Positions 7,529-15,612 are shown, numbered from the stretch's first letter. The stretch: 64,000 nt of DNA from UMGS687 sp964383665 (GCA_964383665.1 CAYLHO010000001.1:124001-188000), one strand, 5' to 3'. Numbers and translations are program-made. Notes: generated from the sequence alone by a model not told the origin.

Positions 7529-8259
7529 AAAAAACTAGTAAAATAATATTTTTAATTGTTTTTGCAGTTATTGTATTCGGCGTTGTTGGCTTTTCCATAT
7601 ATGAAGGAATTGCTAACAACCGTGGACCAATATCCGCATTAAAAACATATTTTGCAACCGAGAAAAACCCGTCTAATGAACCGATTGAGAACGAACAACC
7701 AACGCATGAATGCATATTCAGTGAATGGATGCTAACCGTTGCTCCAACATGTACAGAAGAAGGCGAAGAAACGTCAACTTGCAGTTGCGGAAAAACTCAA
7801 ACTCGCTCAGTTGCAAAAATCTCGCATGAATTTATCGTGAAAATAATTGGGCAGGAGCCAACTTTAACTGAGAATGGGTTTTATGAAAGTATGTGTATTA
7901 ATTGCGTGGAATCGGAGATTACTGAAACAATTCCAGCCACATTAATAGGTCGTGTTTTTGTTGCCTTTGAAGACGAAGAAGGAATGGCTGTTTATGCTTT
8001 CGTATCAGATAATGCAGACGGAGTTAGAATGTATTGCGGTTATGCAGAAATTGTTCAAGGGCATATTCTAGTTCTTACGAATGCAAATGACGGAGAAGAT
8101 TATTTCATGTCTTGTTCATCTAAGGGAGAGAAAATTTATTTAAATAACAATTTAGATAGTTACATGTGGGTTGATGAGGAAGCTGGAGTTTTAAGGTTTT
8201 ACAATGAAGATGTTACCATGCCAATATTAACTGGCTTTGATACAATTTCATTCGGATAG
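7525..8259 (+). CDS. Anchored surface protein with Cys-rich CTxxG repeats
   Basis: A 244-residue protein overlapping the previous gene by four bases. Residues 5-26 are the membrane anchor. Residues 55-130 carry two copies of a small Cys motif seen in many Clostridia surface proteins: HECIFSEW, then APTCTEEGEETSTCSCGKTQ, then HEF and ENGFYESMCINC. The final 110 residues form an unrecognised beta domain. It is the last gene before a strong terminator (8271-8303), closing the four-gene block of anchored proteins. Confidence 0.6.
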   Translation: MKKTSKIIFLIVFAVIVFGVVGFSIYEGIANNRGPISALKTYFATEKNPSNEPIENEQPTHECIFSEWMLTVAPTCTEEGEETSTCSCGKTQTRSVAKISHEFIVKIIGQEPTLTENGFYESMCINCVESEITETIPATLIGRVFVAFEDEEGMAVYAFVSDNADGVRMYCGYAEIVQGHILVLTNANDGEDYFMSCSSKGEKIYLNNNLDSYMWVDEEAGVLRFYNEDVTMPILTGFDTISFG

Positions 8260-8270
8260 AGTTTTGAAAT

Positions 8271-8303
8271 AGAAAAGGGGTTGAATTAATCCCTTTTCTT
8301 CCT
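8271..8303 (+). terminator. Rho-independent terminator
   Basis: A perfect 9-bp stem AGAAAAGGG (8271-8279) and CCCTTTTCT (8291-8299) with an 11-base loop and T-rich tail, 12 bases after the stop at 8259. Confidence 0.75.
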
Positions 8304-8383
8304 TCTAAAAATGGCTTAGAATTAAGATTTTTTTTGGCAGAAACGGATTTTGACCGTTATTCCAAAAAAAATTCAAAAAAAAT

Positions 8384-8407
8384 TATATATACCTTTAGGT
8401 ATATATA
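8384..8407 (+). promoter_or_regulatory. Palindrome just upstream of the ATPase start
   Basis: Arms TATATATACC (8384-8393) and GGTATATATA (8398-8407) are exact inverse copies around TTTA, ending 16 bases before ATG 8424. It may be an operator or an mRNA hairpin that limits ATPase expression, because the gene also follows a terminator and has only a modest GAGG ribosome site. Confidence 0.45.
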
Positions 8408-8423
8408 TTTTCGGCGAGGCGAC

Positions 8424-9512
8424 ATGAAAAAATGGGTATTATTGATAGGTATTTGTGTTGCAGTCTTTACAATCTTATGGGTTGTATTTACTTTTTTAAT
8501 TGAACTAGCATTACATAGGGCAAAGATTAAAATTACTCAAAGGCTAGAGGAAAAGAAAAAGAAGAAAGAAGAGCAGCGCAAGAAGAAAGAAGCGGAGAAA
8601 TATTGCAAGGTTAAACTTGATAATCCATACCTAGCGCAACTTACAGCGCAGTATAACATAATAGTTTGGGGGCGACTTGGATCGGGAAAGACAATTTTTG
8701 CGAATCTGCTTTGTCACTATCTGAATGAGAAGTATGCAAAGGACGACAAAAAGAACCGACGTTACAACAAATATATGCGCGAGGATTACGTTGCAGATCT
8801 TCAGAAGCTAGAGAAAGAGAATCGCCTAAGGGTTTATTCAAGCATAGGGCTCAAGAAAGGCGAGAAAGTTAACAACGAACTTTGGCCGTATTTAACTCAA
8901 CAAAAGAGGTTTGTTGAACGTGGGATAATTTTTACCGACGAGATAGGAACGACGCTAGGAAAGGATTTGTATTTTTCCGAAGTGAAAAATTCAATCGAAG
9001 TTGAAAGGGTTGTTGACATGTCGCGCTATGCGCGGCAAAATTGCGATGTTAAGTGGATTGGGACGGAGCAGAGTTGCGACAACATTTTCAAGCCAATTCG
9101 AGACCGGGGTTTCACAGAGATTGAAGCCTTAAAAACATATGTTGGGGTTTCGAAATGGGGGAAGTTAAAGCGAAGAGCTTTAATTTTAATGAAGTTGATT
9201 CTTCCGGGGATATTTACGTTGAACCTGAAGAAAGTTTTTGAAAAGCAGCTGTTCAAGAAAGACAAAGTTTTAACTATGTTAAGGCTGTTGCTCCCGGCAT
9301 ATTTTTTACTTCCGCGGGATTACTATATTTCCAAAACAAAAACCTATGCAAAAATTAAGAAGAAACACACACGTTTCAAAACGTTAATTAATTTTTATGG
9401 CAAGCAAATGTTGTTCAAGTTTTCAAACAAAGATATCTTCGAGTACAACACGCGACAAAACCGTGCAAGTTATCTTAAGCAATTTGACAAGGAGGGAAAC
9501 AGAATTGATTAA
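8424..9512 (+). CDS. Membrane-anchored P-loop ATPase, Zot/FtsK-HerA-like
   Basis: A 362-residue protein. ATG 8424 is preferred over TTG 8334 because it gives a normal signal-anchor start. Residues 4-30 are a membrane helix. Residues 35-62 are an extremely Lys/Glu-rich coiled coil. Walker A is GRLGSGKT (83-90). Walker B is GIIFTDE (167-173), followed by WIGTEQ, a sensor-like strand. Two further hydrophobic stretches lie near 260-280 and 295-310. ATPases with this motif set in phages (Zot, Ff pI) and in packaging systems drive virion assembly or DNA transport at the membrane. Classical Zot/pI has its membrane helix after the ATPase, so this topology is reversed. No sign of a relaxase or coupling protein partner is seen. 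Confidence 0.6.
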   Translation: MKKWVLLIGICVAVFTILWVVFTFLIELALHRAKIKITQRLEEKKKKKEEQRKKKEAEKYCKVKLDNPYLAQLTAQYNIIVWGRLGSGKTIFANLLCHYLNEKYAKDDKKNRRYNKYMREDYVADLQKLEKENRLRVYSSIGLKKGEKVNNELWPYLTQQKRFVERGIIFTDEIGTTLGKDLYFSEVKNSIEVERVVDMSRYARQNCDVKWIGTEQSCDNIFKPIRDRGFTEIEALKTYVGVSKWGKLKRRALILMKLILPGIFTLNLKKVFEKQLFKKDKVLTMLRLLLPAYFLLPRDYYISKTKTYAKIKKKHTRFKTLINFYGKQMLFKFSNKDIFEYNTRQNRASYLKQFDKEGNRID

Positions 9513-10035
9513 AATATTTAAACGAAAGAACAATCCAATTTTGGATCTTAAGAATCACTTTTCAAAAAGATTTGCAGCAGCTGTTGAACAGTTGCAAAGC
9601 GAAATTTTAACGGAGGAAGACGTTCAACTCTTGATCGCGAATGAACCAACGGTTGCATTTGTTGTTGAGCAGATTAAACGGGAGCAACTCGAGGCGTCCA
9701 GGCGCGAAGCTAACGGGGCAATATTGACCCGGGACGAAGATTTGATTGACTTAACGATTTCCAAAGTTCAAGAGGAACTTCTTGTTTTAGAAGAAGAGTT
9801 TTCGCGGCTTATGCAAACAACCCCGGCCAGTCCAGAGGAAATTAAACTTAAGCGCCGCAAATTAAACAAGTTAAACAACAGGATTGAGTCTACGGAAATA
9901 ATCCTAAACGACCTCGAAAATTGCAAGGTCAACAATTTTAAGCCCTCTCGAGGCCGCCCTCGAAAGAGAGAAGACAAGAGCTTAATTGAACTTGCAAAGG
10001 AAAGGGAAAAACCCTCGAAAGAAAGAAAAAAATAG
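9505..10035 (+). CDS. Coiled-coil hypothetical protein, last gene of the element
   Basis: A 176-residue protein starting at TTG 9505, which overlaps the ATPase stop and has AAGGAGG nine bases upstream. A longer in-frame extension to 9397 lies inside the ATPase gene and lacks a ribosome site. The sequence is charged and helical (two coiled-coil regions, about 20-100 and 105-145), ending in a basic tail with an SRGRPRKRE patch similar to an AT-hook. It may bind DNA or act as an accessory to the ATPase. Its stop lies within a perfect terminator palindrome. Confidence 0.55.
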   Translation: MIKIFKRKNNPILDLKNHFSKRFAAAVEQLQSEILTEEDVQLLIANEPTVAFVVEQIKREQLEASRREANGAILTRDEDLIDLTISKVQEELLVLEEEFSRLMQTTPASPEEIKLKRRKLNKLNNRIESTEIILNDLENCKVNNFKPSRGRPRKREDKSLIELAKEREKPSKERKK

Positions 10036-10058
10036 TCTAAATTTAGACTATTTTTTTT
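10031..10058 (+). terminator. Rho-independent terminator ending the element
   Basis: The palindrome AATAGTCTAAA/TTTAGACTATT (10031-10052) contains the stop codon of the preceding gene and is followed by eight T. Confidence 0.8.
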
Positions 10059-10085
10059 GAATTAGAACTTAATAAAAATCGTTTT

Positions 10086-10107
10086 CGTTCACAATTCGTT
10101 CACAATT
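10086..10107. repeat. Tandem 11-bp repeat at the element right border
   Basis: CGTTCACAATT occurs twice without gap (10086-10096, 10097-10107), between the element terminator and the tRNA terminator. Paired short repeats near an integration junction are typical of recombinase arm or core sites. The partner site would lie outside the window. Confidence 0.4.
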
Positions 10108-10130
10108 TTAGCGAGTTGAGGCGGGGAACA

Positions 10131-10172
10131 AAAAAATAAAACTCCCTATTCAATCGATAAACAGGGAGTTTT
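10131..10172 (-). terminator. Terminator of the tRNA-fMet/Met/Glu transcript
   Basis: On the minus strand AAAACTCCCT (10172-10163) pairs with AGGGAGTTTT (10147-10138), followed by A then a T-run (10136-10131), directly after tRNA-Glu. Confidence 0.75.
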
Positions 10173-10176
10173 AGCG

Positions 10177-10251
10177 TGGTGATCCCGACGGGATTCGAAC
10201 CCATGATACCGCCGTGAAAGGGCGGTGTCTTAACCACTTGACCACGGGACC
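10177..10251 (-). tRNA. tRNA-Glu (anticodon TTC)
   Basis: The minus-strand cloverleaf has acceptor GGTCCCG pairing with CGGGATC (one G-U), anticodon loop CTTTCAC giving TTC, T-arm GGTTCGAATCC and an encoded CCA. It is the last gene of a three-tRNA transcript. Confidence 0.95.
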
Positions 10252-10256
10252 AATTT

Positions 10257-10333
10257 TGGTAGCGACGGAAAGATTCGAACCTTCGACCTTTCGGGTATGA
10301 ACCGAACGCTCTAGCCAACTGAGCTACGTCGCC
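10257..10333 (-). tRNA. tRNA-Met, elongator (anticodon CAT)
   Basis: Acceptor GGCGACG pairs with CGTCGCT (terminal G-U, as in other bacterial elongator tRNA-Met). The anticodon stem TTCGG/CCGAA has loop TTCATAC. CCA is encoded. It resembles the elongator tRNA-Met of Bacillus and lacks initiator features, so it is not fMet. A tRNA-Ile(CAT) is less likely. Confidence 0.9.
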
Positions 10334-10365
10334 ATACTTTTTGAAACCTTCCGTTTCTTAAAAAC

Positions 10366-10442
<77 letters not shown>

Positions 10443-10541
10443 ACAATTTAAATTGTCAGGCGAGTTTTATAATAATATATACAAAAACTTTTGTCAACCA
10501 TTTTTTCAAAAAATTTCAAACTAATTTTTTGGTTAAAATTA

Positions 10542-10570
10542 TTGCAGGGCAAATGTGTTTGTGATAAGAT
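10542..10570 (+). promoter_or_regulatory. Sigma-A-type promoter of nrnA-truB-nfo
   Basis: TTGCAG (10542-10547) and TAAGAT (10565-10570), spacer 17, are followed by an AAGGAG ribosome site before ATG 10589. Confidence 0.6.
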
Positions 10571-10588
10571 ATACATATAAGGAGATTT

Positions 10589-11617
10589 ATGGAATTAGAC
10601 ACGAAGGAAATTAAGGATAAACTTAACGCTGCAAGAACAATTGCGCTTTTCACACATATCAATTGTGATTGCGACGGGATTGGAAGCGTTTTGGGGCTTT
10701 ATGAAATTTTAACACAACAAGGGAAAAATGTTAGGCTATTTTGCGACAGTGAAATTCCAGAACGTTTTTCTTTTTTGAAGGGCTTTGACCTAATTAATTT
10801 AGACGAAAGAAAAAATCAAGATTCATTTAACAAAGAAGAATTGAAACATGAGGTTGAAGTTGATTTTTCGAAATTCGATTTGTTAATTTCCCTCGATTGC
10901 GCAACTCTTGAACGCCTTGGGAAGTATTCTTTATGTTATAAAGAGGCAGAACAAACAATTAACATAGACCATCATGCAAGCAATTCTTTCTATGCAACAA
11001 CAAATTATGTTAAAACTTATTCCTCTTGCGGGGAAGTTCTTTATGAGCTAGTTAAGGAAATGAGGTTTGAAGTTAATGAAACGGCGGCAACATGCCTTTT
11101 TGCAGCAATAAGCTCGGACACAAATCGTTTTTCAAACTCAAACATTAATGCGTTAACACACCAGTTTGCTGGGGAACTTATTGAGCTTGGGGCGGATCAC
11201 GATTCTGTAAATCTTAATTTGCACAAGAGTAAGAGTTTGCAACAACTTAAACTTATTTCCTACATGGCTAAAAAACTTCAATATTACAAAGGTGTAACAT
11301 ATTTTTATGCCAAAATTAAGGACCTTAAAAAATTACATGTTAAATCCAGCGATGTAACAAGTTTCATGTATATAATTTGCAACGTTGGAGATTCTCGAAT
11401 TAACATAACCGTTAAGGAAAGAGGCAATAATGAATATCGCCTTGGTTTAAGATCGGTTGGGGAATATGACGTTAATCGTGTTGCATCAAAATTTGGTGGC
11501 GGCGGGCATAAAAATGCTTCAGGCTGTGTTATTCGCGGAAACTTTAAGAAGGAATTTAAAAAAGTTTTGAATGAATGCGTTTCAGAAATTGAACGAGTTG
11601 AAAAGAATTTGATGTGA
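10589..11617 (+). CDS. nrnA: DHH-family oligoribonuclease / pAp phosphatase
   Basis: A 342-residue cytoplasmic phosphoesterase of the NrnA type, which degrades nanoRNAs and dephosphorylates pAp. Metal-site motifs are visible: HINCDCDGIGS (motif I), SLDCAT (motif II), NIDHHASN (the DHH signature) and, in the DHHA1 half, GGGGHKNASG. Length fits the family (310-340). It overlaps or abuts truB, as in many Firmicutes where nrnA follows rbfA. Here rbfA is elsewhere (40,122) and the pair stands alone with its own promoter. Confidence 0.9.
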   Translation: MELDTKEIKDKLNAARTIALFTHINCDCDGIGSVLGLYEILTQQGKNVRLFCDSEIPERFSFLKGFDLINLDERKNQDSFNKEELKHEVEVDFSKFDLLISLDCATLERLGKYSLCYKEAEQTINIDHHASNSFYATTNYVKTYSSCGEVLYELVKEMRFEVNETAATCLFAAISSDTNRFSNSNINALTHQFAGELIELGADHDSVNLNLHKSKSLQQLKLISYMAKKLQYYKGVTYFYAKIKDLKKLHVKSSDVTSFMYIICNVGDSRINITVKERGNNEYRLGLRSVGEYDVNRVASKFGGGGHKNASGCVIRGNFKKEFKKVLNECVSEIERVEKNLM

Positions 11618-11622
11618 GGAAA

Positions 11623-12567
11623 ATGGACGGAGTTATTGTTCTTAACAAACCTGCTGGGATAAGTTCAAACACAGCGGCAAACATAGTTAAAAAAGCGGTT
11701 GGCGCAAAAAAAGCGGGGCATTTGGGAACTCTTGACGTTTTGGGCGATGGAGTTTTGCCAATAACGCTTGGGAAAGCCACGCGTCTTTTTGATTTCTTCC
11801 TTGAAAAAAGAAAAACCTATCGAGCGGTTTTTGCTTTTGGGTTTGAAACTGAAACACTTGACGCGGAAGGAAAAATTATTGAAACAAGCAACAACATTGT
11901 TTCAAAGGATCAAATTGAAAATGCGCTTAAAAATTTCCAAGGCAAAATTTCTCAACTTCCGCCTCAATTTTCCGCTTTAAAGATTAATGGAAAAACTGCA
12001 TATGAACTTGCAAGAAAAGGTGAGACGGCAAAGCTTAAAGAAAGAACCATTGAAATTTTTTCCTTTAAACTTTTAGGCGAAATTTCGCAAGGGAAAAGAG
12101 AAGAACTTAAGAGCAGATTTTTAAAATTTCATGATGAACAAGAAGCAGACGAGCTTGGAGTTGATGTTGTTTTTGAAAAACAACTTTTCGAGTTTGAAAT
12201 TGAGTGTAGTTCGGGAACATACATTCGGAGCCTTTGCAGAGATTTAGCGCATAGCACCGCAAGTTGTGGTACTATGCTTTGCATAACACGCACTAGATGT
12301 GGGAAATTTGACATTGAAAACAGTTTTTCGCTTGAGGAAATTAAAAGCGGGAAATATGAACTTCTATCGGCATTTGATGTTGTTGATTTGCCTTCCAAAG
12401 AAATTTCAAAAGAGGACGGAAGGGCAATTTTAAACGGAAAAACTGTTTGTGTTTTTCCAATTGAAAAAGGAAAATTTAAACTTGTTTGTGATGGAAAGTT
12501 TTACGGAATTGCAAATAATTTAAATGATGGAAAAGTTAAAATTGAAACATTTTTATTGGAGGATTAA
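11623..12567 (+). CDS. truB: tRNA pseudouridine-55 synthase
   Basis: A 314-residue enzyme forming pseudouridine 55 in the T-loop of tRNAs. The start MDGVIVLNKPAGISS is typical; ATG 11623 is chosen over GTG 11614 because it gives this standard start and has GAGGA nearby. The catalytic Asp sits in GHLGTLDVLGDGVLPI, and SGTYIRSLCRDLA and PPQFSALKINGKTAYELAR are conserved. A charged insertion (around residues 165-185) separates two strands before the active-site region. The C-terminal domain is short. It overlaps nfo by one base. Confidence 0.93.
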   Translation: MDGVIVLNKPAGISSNTAANIVKKAVGAKKAGHLGTLDVLGDGVLPITLGKATRLFDFFLEKRKTYRAVFAFGFETETLDAEGKIIETSNNIVSKDQIENALKNFQGKISQLPPQFSALKINGKTAYELARKGETAKLKERTIEIFSFKLLGEISQGKREELKSRFLKFHDEQEADELGVDVVFEKQLFEFEIECSSGTYIRSLCRDLAHSTASCGTMLCITRTRCGKFDIENSFSLEEIKSGKYELLSAFDVVDLPSKEISKEDGRAILNGKTVCVFPIEKGKFKLVCDGKFYGIANNLNDGKVKIETFLLED

Positions 12568-13418
12568 TGAAAGAAATTTTGTTTGGACCTTCGGGCAACA
12601 GCAATTTGTTTTATGAAACGGGTCATAAGAGCAGCCTTGAAGCGCCGGCGTGGCTTAAAAGCCTTGGGCTTAATGCCTATGAATATTCTTTTGGGAAAGG
12701 ATATATCATGGGAAGCGAAAAAGCACGTTTGCTTGGAGAAGAAGCAAAAAAGAATGGAATTGAAATAAGCATTCACGCACCATATTACATTAACTTTGCG
12801 AATGAAAGCGAGGAGATGATTGAAAAATCCTATGGATATGTTTTAACTGGGTTAAAGTTTTTGAAAGAGATGGGCGGGCAACAACTTGTTTTCCATTCTG
12901 CATCGCAGGGAAAACTTCCGCGAGATAAGGCGCTTGCTCTCACGCGCGAACGACTTAAAATTCTTGCAGATAAAGTTCGCGAAAATGGATTTGGAAATTT
13001 AACCCTTTGCCCAGAAACAATGGGAAAACCTCTTCAAATTGGAACTTATGAGGAGGTTATTGATCTTTGCACGGTTGACAAAATTTACACTCCAACTTTT
13101 GATTTTGGGCATATATATGCTTTAAATCTTGGGAACTTTGGAACATATGAGGATTTCAGGAAGGTTTTTGAACTTTCAATTGAAAAACTTGGCTTTGAAC
13201 GAACCTCAAATTGTCATATCCATTTTTCAATGATTGAGTTTGGGAACAAAGGCGAAGTTCGCCACCTAAATTTTGATAATGGAAAGTTTGGACCTTCGTT
13301 TGAGCCACTTATGAAAGCAATTAAGGATTTAGGGCTTAAACCGATGATAATTTGCGAGTCGCGAGATAACATGGCAACTGATGCGCTTGCGCTTAAAAAT
13401 GCTTATGAGGCGCTTTAA
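12567..13418 (+). CDS. nfo: Deoxyribonuclease IV (AP endonuclease)
   Basis: A 283-residue TIM-barrel AP endonuclease that cuts 5' of abasic sites in base-excision repair. Zinc-ligand segments are visible: SIHAPYYIN, LVFHSASQG, LCPETMGKP, FDFGHIYA, NCHIHFS and ICESR. Start ATG 12567 overlaps the truB stop, with GGAGG upstream. Pairing with a tRNA-modification gene is an operon arrangement, not a functional link. A 5'-AP repair partner, ung, is at 27,709. Confidence 0.9.
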   Translation: MKEILFGPSGNSNLFYETGHKSSLEAPAWLKSLGLNAYEYSFGKGYIMGSEKARLLGEEAKKNGIEISIHAPYYINFANESEEMIEKSYGYVLTGLKFLKEMGGQQLVFHSASQGKLPRDKALALTRERLKILADKVRENGFGNLTLCPETMGKPLQIGTYEEVIDLCTVDKIYTPTFDFGHIYALNLGNFGTYEDFRKVFELSIEKLGFERTSNCHIHFSMIEFGNKGEVRHLNFDNGKFGPSFEPLMKAIKDLGLKPMIICESRDNMATDALALKNAYEAL

Positions 13419-13432
13419 AACGCAAAAAATTG

Positions 13433-13461
13433 TTGCAAATAAGAAAAAACTATGATATAAC
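13433..13461 (+). promoter_or_regulatory. Sigma-A-type promoter of efp
   Basis: TTGCAA (13433-13438) and TATAAC (13456-13461), spacer 17, with AAGGAG before ATG 13494. Confidence 0.65.
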
Positions 13462-13493
13462 TTAAGTTGGAAAAAATAAATTAAGGAGATTTT

Positions 13494-14054
13494 ATGATTA
13501 CAGCAGGCGATTTTAGAAAAGGCGTTACTTTTGAAATGGAAGGAAACATTTATTTAGTTGTTGATTTCCTCCATGTTAAACCGGGGAAAGGTTCTCCATT
13601 TGTTAGAGCAAAAATTAAAAACATTGTAACTGGGCAAGTTCTTGAAAGAACATTCAACCCTTCGGATAAGTTCCAAGTTGCAGTTATTGAAAGAAAAGAA
13701 ATGCAATATCTTTATAACGAAGGCGAAATTTTCTATTTCATGGACATGGAAACATATGACCAAATTCCTCTTAACAAAGGTCAAGTTGAAGATGCGCTTA
13801 ATTTCATGGTTGAAAACATGATGGCAACAATTCAATTTTATAAAGGTTCTCCATTCTCTGTTGAGCCTCCAATGTTCGTTGAACTTACAATAACCGAATG
13901 CGAACCTGGAATTCAAGGGGACACTTCAAAAGCAGGTTATAAACCAGCAAAACTTGAAACAGGTTACACTCTTAACGTTCCTCTTTTCGTTAACCAAGGC
14001 GACAGAATCCGCGTTGACACAAGAACTGGAACATACATGGAAAGAGTTAAATAA
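13494..14054 (+). CDS. efp: Translation elongation factor P
   Basis: A 186-residue ribosome-binding factor that relieves stalling at proline runs. It has the normal three-domain length, the domain-I loop KPGKGSPFVR (the Lys is the usual modification site), and the C-terminal signature GYTLNVPLFVNQGD with R-I-R-V-D-T-R-T-G-x-Y. Transcribed alone between its own promoter and two terminators. Confidence 0.97.
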   Translation: MITAGDFRKGVTFEMEGNIYLVVDFLHVKPGKGSPFVRAKIKNIVTGQVLERTFNPSDKFQVAVIERKEMQYLYNEGEIFYFMDMETYDQIPLNKGQVEDALNFMVENMMATIQFYKGSPFSVEPPMFVELTITECEPGIQGDTSKAGYKPAKLETGYTLNVPLFVNQGDRIRVDTRTGTYMERVK

Positions 14055-14063
14055 GTTAAATTT

Positions 14064-14091
14064 AAATGCTTGAGTTTTCAAGCATTTTTTT
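14064..14091 (+). terminator. Terminator after efp (first)
   Basis: AAATGCTTGA (14064-14073), loop GTTT, TCAAGCATTT (14078-14087), then T. Confidence 0.8.
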
Positions 14092-14099
14092 ACAACAAA

Positions 14100-14137
14100 A
14101 ACTTGCGAGAAAAGTCAAATTTCGCAAGTTTTTTTTA
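14100..14137 (+). terminator. Terminator after efp (second)
   Basis: AACTTGCGA (14100-14108) pairs with TCGCAAGTT (14122-14130), followed by a T-run. Two terminators in series insulate the spoIIIA operon from efp. Confidence 0.75.
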
Positions 14138-14160
14138 TTGCCTTAAAAATAACTTACAAT

Positions 14161-15102
14161 ATGGAACAAAAAATTGAAGAAACATTTTTGAAAATTTTTC
14201 CGCAGGTTTTAACTTCGGCAATTTTAAGGAAGGTTAACCTTTCCCAAATTAATGAGATAAGACTTCGAGCGGGGCGGCCAGTTGTTGTTTTGCTTGGGGC
14301 AAATTCCTATTTCCTTTCAGAAAACGGAATAACCAACAAGGAAAATGAAGCAATTGTTATTTCTAAAACAGACATTGAAAACATTGTTTTTCGAGCAAGC
14401 GAATGTTCAATTTATGCCGTTAACGACCAAATTAAGCAAGGGTTTTTAACAATTGAAGGAGGGGTTCGAATTGGGCTTGCTGGAACAGCGGTTTGCGAAG
14501 GAAGCGATGTTAAAACACTTAAAAACTTTACGTCGATTGTTGTTAGAATTCCGCATGTTATAAGAAATTGCAGTCTTTCCTGTTTTCGACATATTTTGGA
14601 GAATGGAAAATTCCATAGCACATTAATAATTTCACCTCCGGGAGGCGGGAAAACAACTTTTTTAAGGGATTTTTTATTTCAACTTTCTTCAAGAAACATT
14701 TGTTTTAACGTTCTTCTTTTGGACGAACGCGGAGAAATTGCCGGAGGAACAAATCTTAATTTGCTCGACAGTAATTTCTGCGATGTTCTTTCATTCATTC
14801 CAAAAAAACAAGGCTTTGTTTTTGGAATTCGAGCGCTTTCGCCGGGAATTGTTGCATGCGATGAACTTGGCGATGTTGATGACCTTCAAGCAATTGAGTT
14901 CGCGGCAAATTGCGGGGTTGGAACAATTGCAACTGTCCATGCGTCAAGCGTTTCGGAATTGGTTAAAAAGCCTAATTTTGAAAAACTTTTGGAAAAGAAA
15001 ATTTTTGAAAGATATGTTGTTCTTTCGTCAAGGGAAGGGCCGGGGACATTTGAAGGAATTTATGATGAAAATTTTTCAGTTATTTTCAGAGGAGAAGAAT
15101 GA
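14161..15102 (+). CDS. spoIIIAA: Stage III sporulation protein AA (ATPase)
   Basis: A 313-residue secretion-type ATPase of the mother-cell-to-forespore channel (feeding tube). Walker A is PPGGGKTTFLRDF. Walker B region is VLLLDERGEIAGG, then ACDELGDVDD and a TVHAS motif. Length fits the family (about 305). There is no ribosome site before ATG 14161. A CTTACAAT box (8-mer close to the sigma-E -10) lies just before it, so the true transcription start and control need mapping. It is the first gene of a complete eight-gene spoIIIA operon. Confidence 0.95.
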   Translation: MEQKIEETFLKIFPQVLTSAILRKVNLSQINEIRLRAGRPVVVLLGANSYFLSENGITNKENEAIVISKTDIENIVFRASECSIYAVNDQIKQGFLTIEGGVRIGLAGTAVCEGSDVKTLKNFTSIVVRIPHVIRNCSLSCFRHILENGKFHSTLIISPPGGGKTTFLRDFLFQLSSRNICFNVLLLDERGEIAGGTNLNLLDSNFCDVLSFIPKKQGFVFGIRALSPGIVACDELGDVDDLQAIEFAANCGVGTIATVHASSVSELVKKPNFEKLLEKKIFERYVVLSSREGPGTFEGIYDENFSVIFRGEE

Positions 15103-15596
15103 AGTTCGTTTTGGTTGGAGTTATCGTTTTGGGAATGGGATATATTGGATTTGGGATTGCCGGATTCTATCGCAGGCGAAAGCGCTTTTTCGATGATTTA
15201 ATTTTGTTTTGCGAAAAACTTTGTGTTGACATAAGTTTTTCAAAGGAGAATTTAAGTGCAATAATTTCAAATTCAAAAGCAAATTTTTCCAAAGATTTTA
15301 AGGCTGTTGTTAACGGATATTTAGATTTTTTAAATCTTAAAACGAATGAGATTTCGTCCGAGCTGCTTTTCAAAAAACAAAGCATAATTTCGCAAGATGA
15401 ACAGGAAAATATTGTTCTTTTTTTCAAAAGTCTTGGACGACTTGACGCAAGCAATCAGATTGCGGAAATTGTTAATTTCAAGGAAAAATTTTTTGAATTT
15501 AAGAAAAAAGCTGAAGATGACAACAAAAAATTTGGATCGTTATCCTTAAAACTTATGCTCCTTTTTGGGGCTCTTGTTGTTATTATTTTGATTTAA
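15099..15596 (+). CDS. spoIIIAB: Stage III sporulation protein AB
   Basis: A 165-residue membrane protein whose ATG overlaps the spoIIIAA stop. An N-terminal helix (VLVGVIVLGMGYIGFGIAGFY) precedes RRRKRFF, the central part is helical, and a C-terminal hydrophobic helix ends the protein. Resembles type II secretion GspF-like half proteins and is part of the forespore channel. Expressed in the mother cell under sigma-E in known species. Confidence 0.9.
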   Translation: MKFVLVGVIVLGMGYIGFGIAGFYRRRKRFFDDLILFCEKLCVDISFSKENLSAIISNSKANFSKDFKAVVNGYLDFLNLKTNEISSELLFKKQSIISQDEQENIVLFFKSLGRLDASNQIAEIVNFKEKFFEFKKKAEDDNKKFGSLSLKLMLLFGALVVIILI

Positions 15597-15612
15597 AAAA
15601 TGGAGGGCAAAA

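Larger units (their letters stand above)
1..10107 (+). mobile_element. Integrated phage-like element (filamentous-phage-like layout), left end outside window
   Basis: All genes from the left edge to 10,035 run on the plus strand, are tightly packed or overlapping, and are unlike the housekeeping genes to the right. The order is regulators, replication-type protein, ssDNA-binding OB protein, tiny membrane protein, terminator, membrane-anchored proteins, terminator, membrane P-loop ATPase. That order is known from inoviruses (Ff genes V, VIII, III, VI, I). The element stops at a terminator (10,031-10,058) and a tandem 11-bp repeat, just outside the terminator of a tRNA cluster, a common integration site. 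I see no Rep, integrase, relaxase, capsid, portal or lysis gene within the window. Alternatives are a mobilizable plasmid-like element or another membrane-associated virus. The right boundary is inferred, not proven. Confidence 0.6.

Noticed and set aside
8334..8423. Upstream TTG extension of the ATPase
   Set aside because: It would include the palindrome and lacks a ribosome site; ATG 8424 gives a normal membrane start.
9397..9504. Upstream extension of the coiled-coil gene
   Set aside because: It lies inside the ATPase gene in another frame and lacks a ribosome site, whereas TTG 9505 has AAGGAGG.
10100..10318. Minus-strand 72-codon frame
   Set aside because: It is a read-through of tRNA-Glu and part of tRNA-Met, not a gene.
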